A DNA stretch of 6,119 nt from Sulfurimonas sp. (GTDB lineage Bacteria; Campylobacterota; Campylobacteria; Campylobacterales; Sulfurimonadaceae). Location of the stretch: the NCBI GenBank assembly GCA_027011725.1, contig JALUZQ010000239.1, forward strand, positions 1 to 6,119. The letters are read 5' to 3'. Positions within the stretch are counted from its first letter, which is position 1. Every line of letters starts with the position of its first letter. The position numbers were made by a program, and so were the translations under genes. The notes beneath the pieces are model-generated. The model saw only the letters and a list, made by a program, of their open reading frames with translations, made no database searches and was not told the origin of the DNA. Of this stretch, positions 4,940-6,119 are shown in pieces.

Positions 4940-5992
4940 TTCAACAATTTTTGCTTGATGATCTGCTATAAGTGGTTCAATGATCTCATCAAAGAGACCT
5001 CCACCCATAATTTCACTTAAGCGGTAAAGTGTTAAGTTGATTCTATGATCACTTATTCGGTTTTGTGGATAGTTGTAGGTACGAATACGCCCACTTCTGT
5101 CCCCTGTTCCTACTTGTGCTGCACGTTCTGCTGCGTTTTCAGACTGTTGTTCTTGCATCTGCATATCGTAGAGTCTTGCTTTGAGTACTTTCATCGCTTT
5201 TTCTCTGTTTTTATGCTGTGATTTTTGGTCTTGGTTGGTTACGACCAAACCTGTTGGAAGATGGGTAATACGAACTGCAGAGTCCGTAGTGTTTACCGAT
5301 TGTCCTCCACATCCGGATGAGCGCATAACGTCGATTTTGAGATCGTTATCATTGATTTCAACCTCTACATCATCGACTTCGGGCATAACTGCGACTGTGA
5401 TTGCCGAAGTATGGACACGTCCTTGTGATTCTGTTGCAGGAACACGTTGTACACGGTGTGTTCCTCCTTCGTATTTCAACCTGCTGTAAACCTGTTCACC
5501 TTTTATGAGTGCTGTAACCTCTTTATACCCACCTGCATCAGAAGGAGAAGTTGAAATAATCTCAATTTTCCATCCTTTAAGGTCGGCATATCTTGTATAG
5601 GCATCAAACAGATCACCTACGAAAATTGCAGCTTCATCTCCACCTGCACCTGCACGAAGTTCCACAATGATATTTCTATCATCATTTGGATCTTTTGGAA
5701 GGAGAAGCATTTTTATCTCCTCTTCCATTGCAGGCTTGAGTGGTTCGAGCTCTTTGAGTTCTTCTTTTGCCATTTCGCCCATTTCAGCATCACTCAGCAT
5801 CTCTTTTGTATCTGCGATGTCTTGAATGAGTGTTTGGTACTCTTTTGCTTTTTCAACGATTGGTAAAAGTGAAGATTGTTCTTTGGAGAGCTCTGTCATA
5901 CGTTTGATGTCAGAAGTGATGTCAGGTGAACTTAGCAATTCGCTAAGTTCGTTGTAGCGGTTGATAAACGGTGTAAGTTTATCTGCTAACAT
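4925..5992 (-). CDS. prfA: Peptide chain release factor 1
   Basis: Cytosolic class I release factor that recognises UAA and UAG in the ribosomal A site and triggers hydrolysis of peptidyl-tRNA. The 355-residue protein is near full family length. An N-terminal helical domain (about 1-100, rich in E/K/L) precedes the RF core beginning [12 protein letters not shown] (111-122). The codon-reading tripeptide is PAT (185-187) within [15 protein letters not shown], which marks RF1; RF2 has SPF there. The catalytic GGQ is 229-231 in [18 protein letters not shown], where E. coli has Ala rather than Cys before GGQ; Gln231 is the expected target of the PrmC methylase. The KSQHKN segment (257-262) and the [19 protein letters not shown] stretch (297-317) complete the family pattern. 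It follows rpsT by 12 nt, with an AAGG ribosome site (6003-6006) overlapping the rpsT stop. The rpsT-prfA order is also known from Helicobacter and Campylobacter. Confidence 0.97.
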   Translation of the reverse strand: MLADKLTPFINRYNELSELLSSPDITSDIKRMTELSKEQSSLLPIVEKAKEYQTLIQDIADTKEMLSDAEMGEMAKEELKELEPLKPAMEEEIKMLLLPKDPNDDRNIIVELRAGAGGDEAAIFVGDLFDAYTRYADLKGWKIEIISTSPSDAGGYKEVTALIKGEQVYSRLKYEGGTHRVQRVPATESQGRVHTSAITVAVMPEVDDVEVEINDNDLKIDVMRSSGCGGQSVNTTDSAVRITHLPTGLVVTNQDQKSQHKNREKAMKVLKARLYDMQMQEQQSENAAERAAQVGTGDRSGRIRTYNYPQNRISDHRINLTLYRLSEIMGGGLFDEIIEPLIADHQAKIVEAAGL

Positions 5993-6004
5993 AAGTAGCT
6001 TACC

Positions 6005-6119
6005 TTATATTGCGTTTACAGATTTGTGTAGACGGCTTACTTTTCTAGCTGCAGTTTCTTTTTTAAGAATACCTTTGCTTACGAATTTGTGAATTTGTTG
6101 GTTAGCAACTTTAAATGCT
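6005..6119 (-). CDS. rpsT: 30S ribosomal protein S20 (C-terminal part, cut by window edge)
   Basis: The last 37 codons and TAA stop (6005-6007) of a gene that continues beyond the window. Read on the - strand they give [16 protein letters not shown] followed by [18 protein letters not shown] and NAI. The [20 protein letters not shown] pattern with its many Lys and Arg is the C-terminal helix region of ribosomal protein S20, which binds 16S rRNA early in 30S assembly. Full S20 is about 87-90 residues, so a little over half lies outside. prfA starts 12 nt downstream, so the two form a translation operon whose promoter is not visible here. Confidence 0.93.
   Translation of the reverse strand, partial: AFKVANQQIHKFVSKGILKKETAARKVSRLHKSVNAI

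Noticed and set aside
4735..4947. A 70-codon - strand frame over the dapF end and the prfA tail
   Set aside because: It is antisense to the conserved dapF C-terminus with its catalytic Cys201 and crosses the intergenic hairpin; no family signal.
5281..5360. Cys instead of Ala just before the GGQ motif of release factor 1
   Set aside because: The GGQ itself is intact, and I recall the same Cys in other Campylobacterota RF1 proteins, so it is likely lineage variation rather than altered function.
5181..5489. A 102-codon open frame on the + strand opposite prfA
   Set aside because: It lies wholly inside the well-conserved core of prfA, has no family resemblance and no convincing ribosome site.

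Overview
The window is low-GC, densely packed bacterial chromosome and most likely comes from a Campylobacterota (epsilonproteobacterial) genome, perhaps a Sulfurimonas-like one. The grounds are the rpsT-prfA pair, a spermidine-synthase-like gene fused by a start/stop overlap to coaE (as I recall, Helicobacter pylori also keeps speE beside coaE), and the general character of the proteins. The genus is inference; no rRNA or taxon-specific marker is present.

Layout. (1) 1-1543: a single-gene unit on the + strand encoding a FadL/OmpP1-type outer-membrane channel. It has its own TATAAT promoter, a structured leader, a strong Shine-Dalgarno and a textbook intrinsic terminator. (2) 1544-1689: a short spacer with no convincing gene, and a hairpin over the purM stop codon. 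(3) 1690-2889, - strand: a two-gene unit of a small DUF2892-type membrane protein followed 3 nt later by purM (AIR synthetase, purine synthesis). (4) 2890-2982: a 93-nt divergent promoter region. (5) 2983-4914, + strand: a three-gene unit of an N-terminally short, catalytically degenerate spermidine-synthase-like protein, coaE (last step of coenzyme A synthesis) and dapF (lysine/peptidoglycan precursor). (6) 4915-4939: a hairpin between converging dapF and prfA. (7) 4925-6119, - strand: rpsT (ribosomal protein S20, cut by the window edge) followed by prfA (release factor 1), a translation operon.

Almost everything is housekeeping metabolism or translation. I see no mobile element, CRISPR array, RNA gene, toxin-antitoxin pair or defence system, and no evidence of a new multi-gene system. 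The most unusual item is the spermidine-synthase-like protein. It begins at the start of the Rossmann-like catalytic domain, has lost the recognisable cofactor and catalytic motifs, and yet keeps an intact frame, a good promoter and ribosome site, and translational coupling to coaE. Secondary points are the cysteine-rich tail of the small membrane protein, the hairpins that lie over the purM and prfA stop codons, and inverted repeats in the leader of the outer-membrane channel gene.
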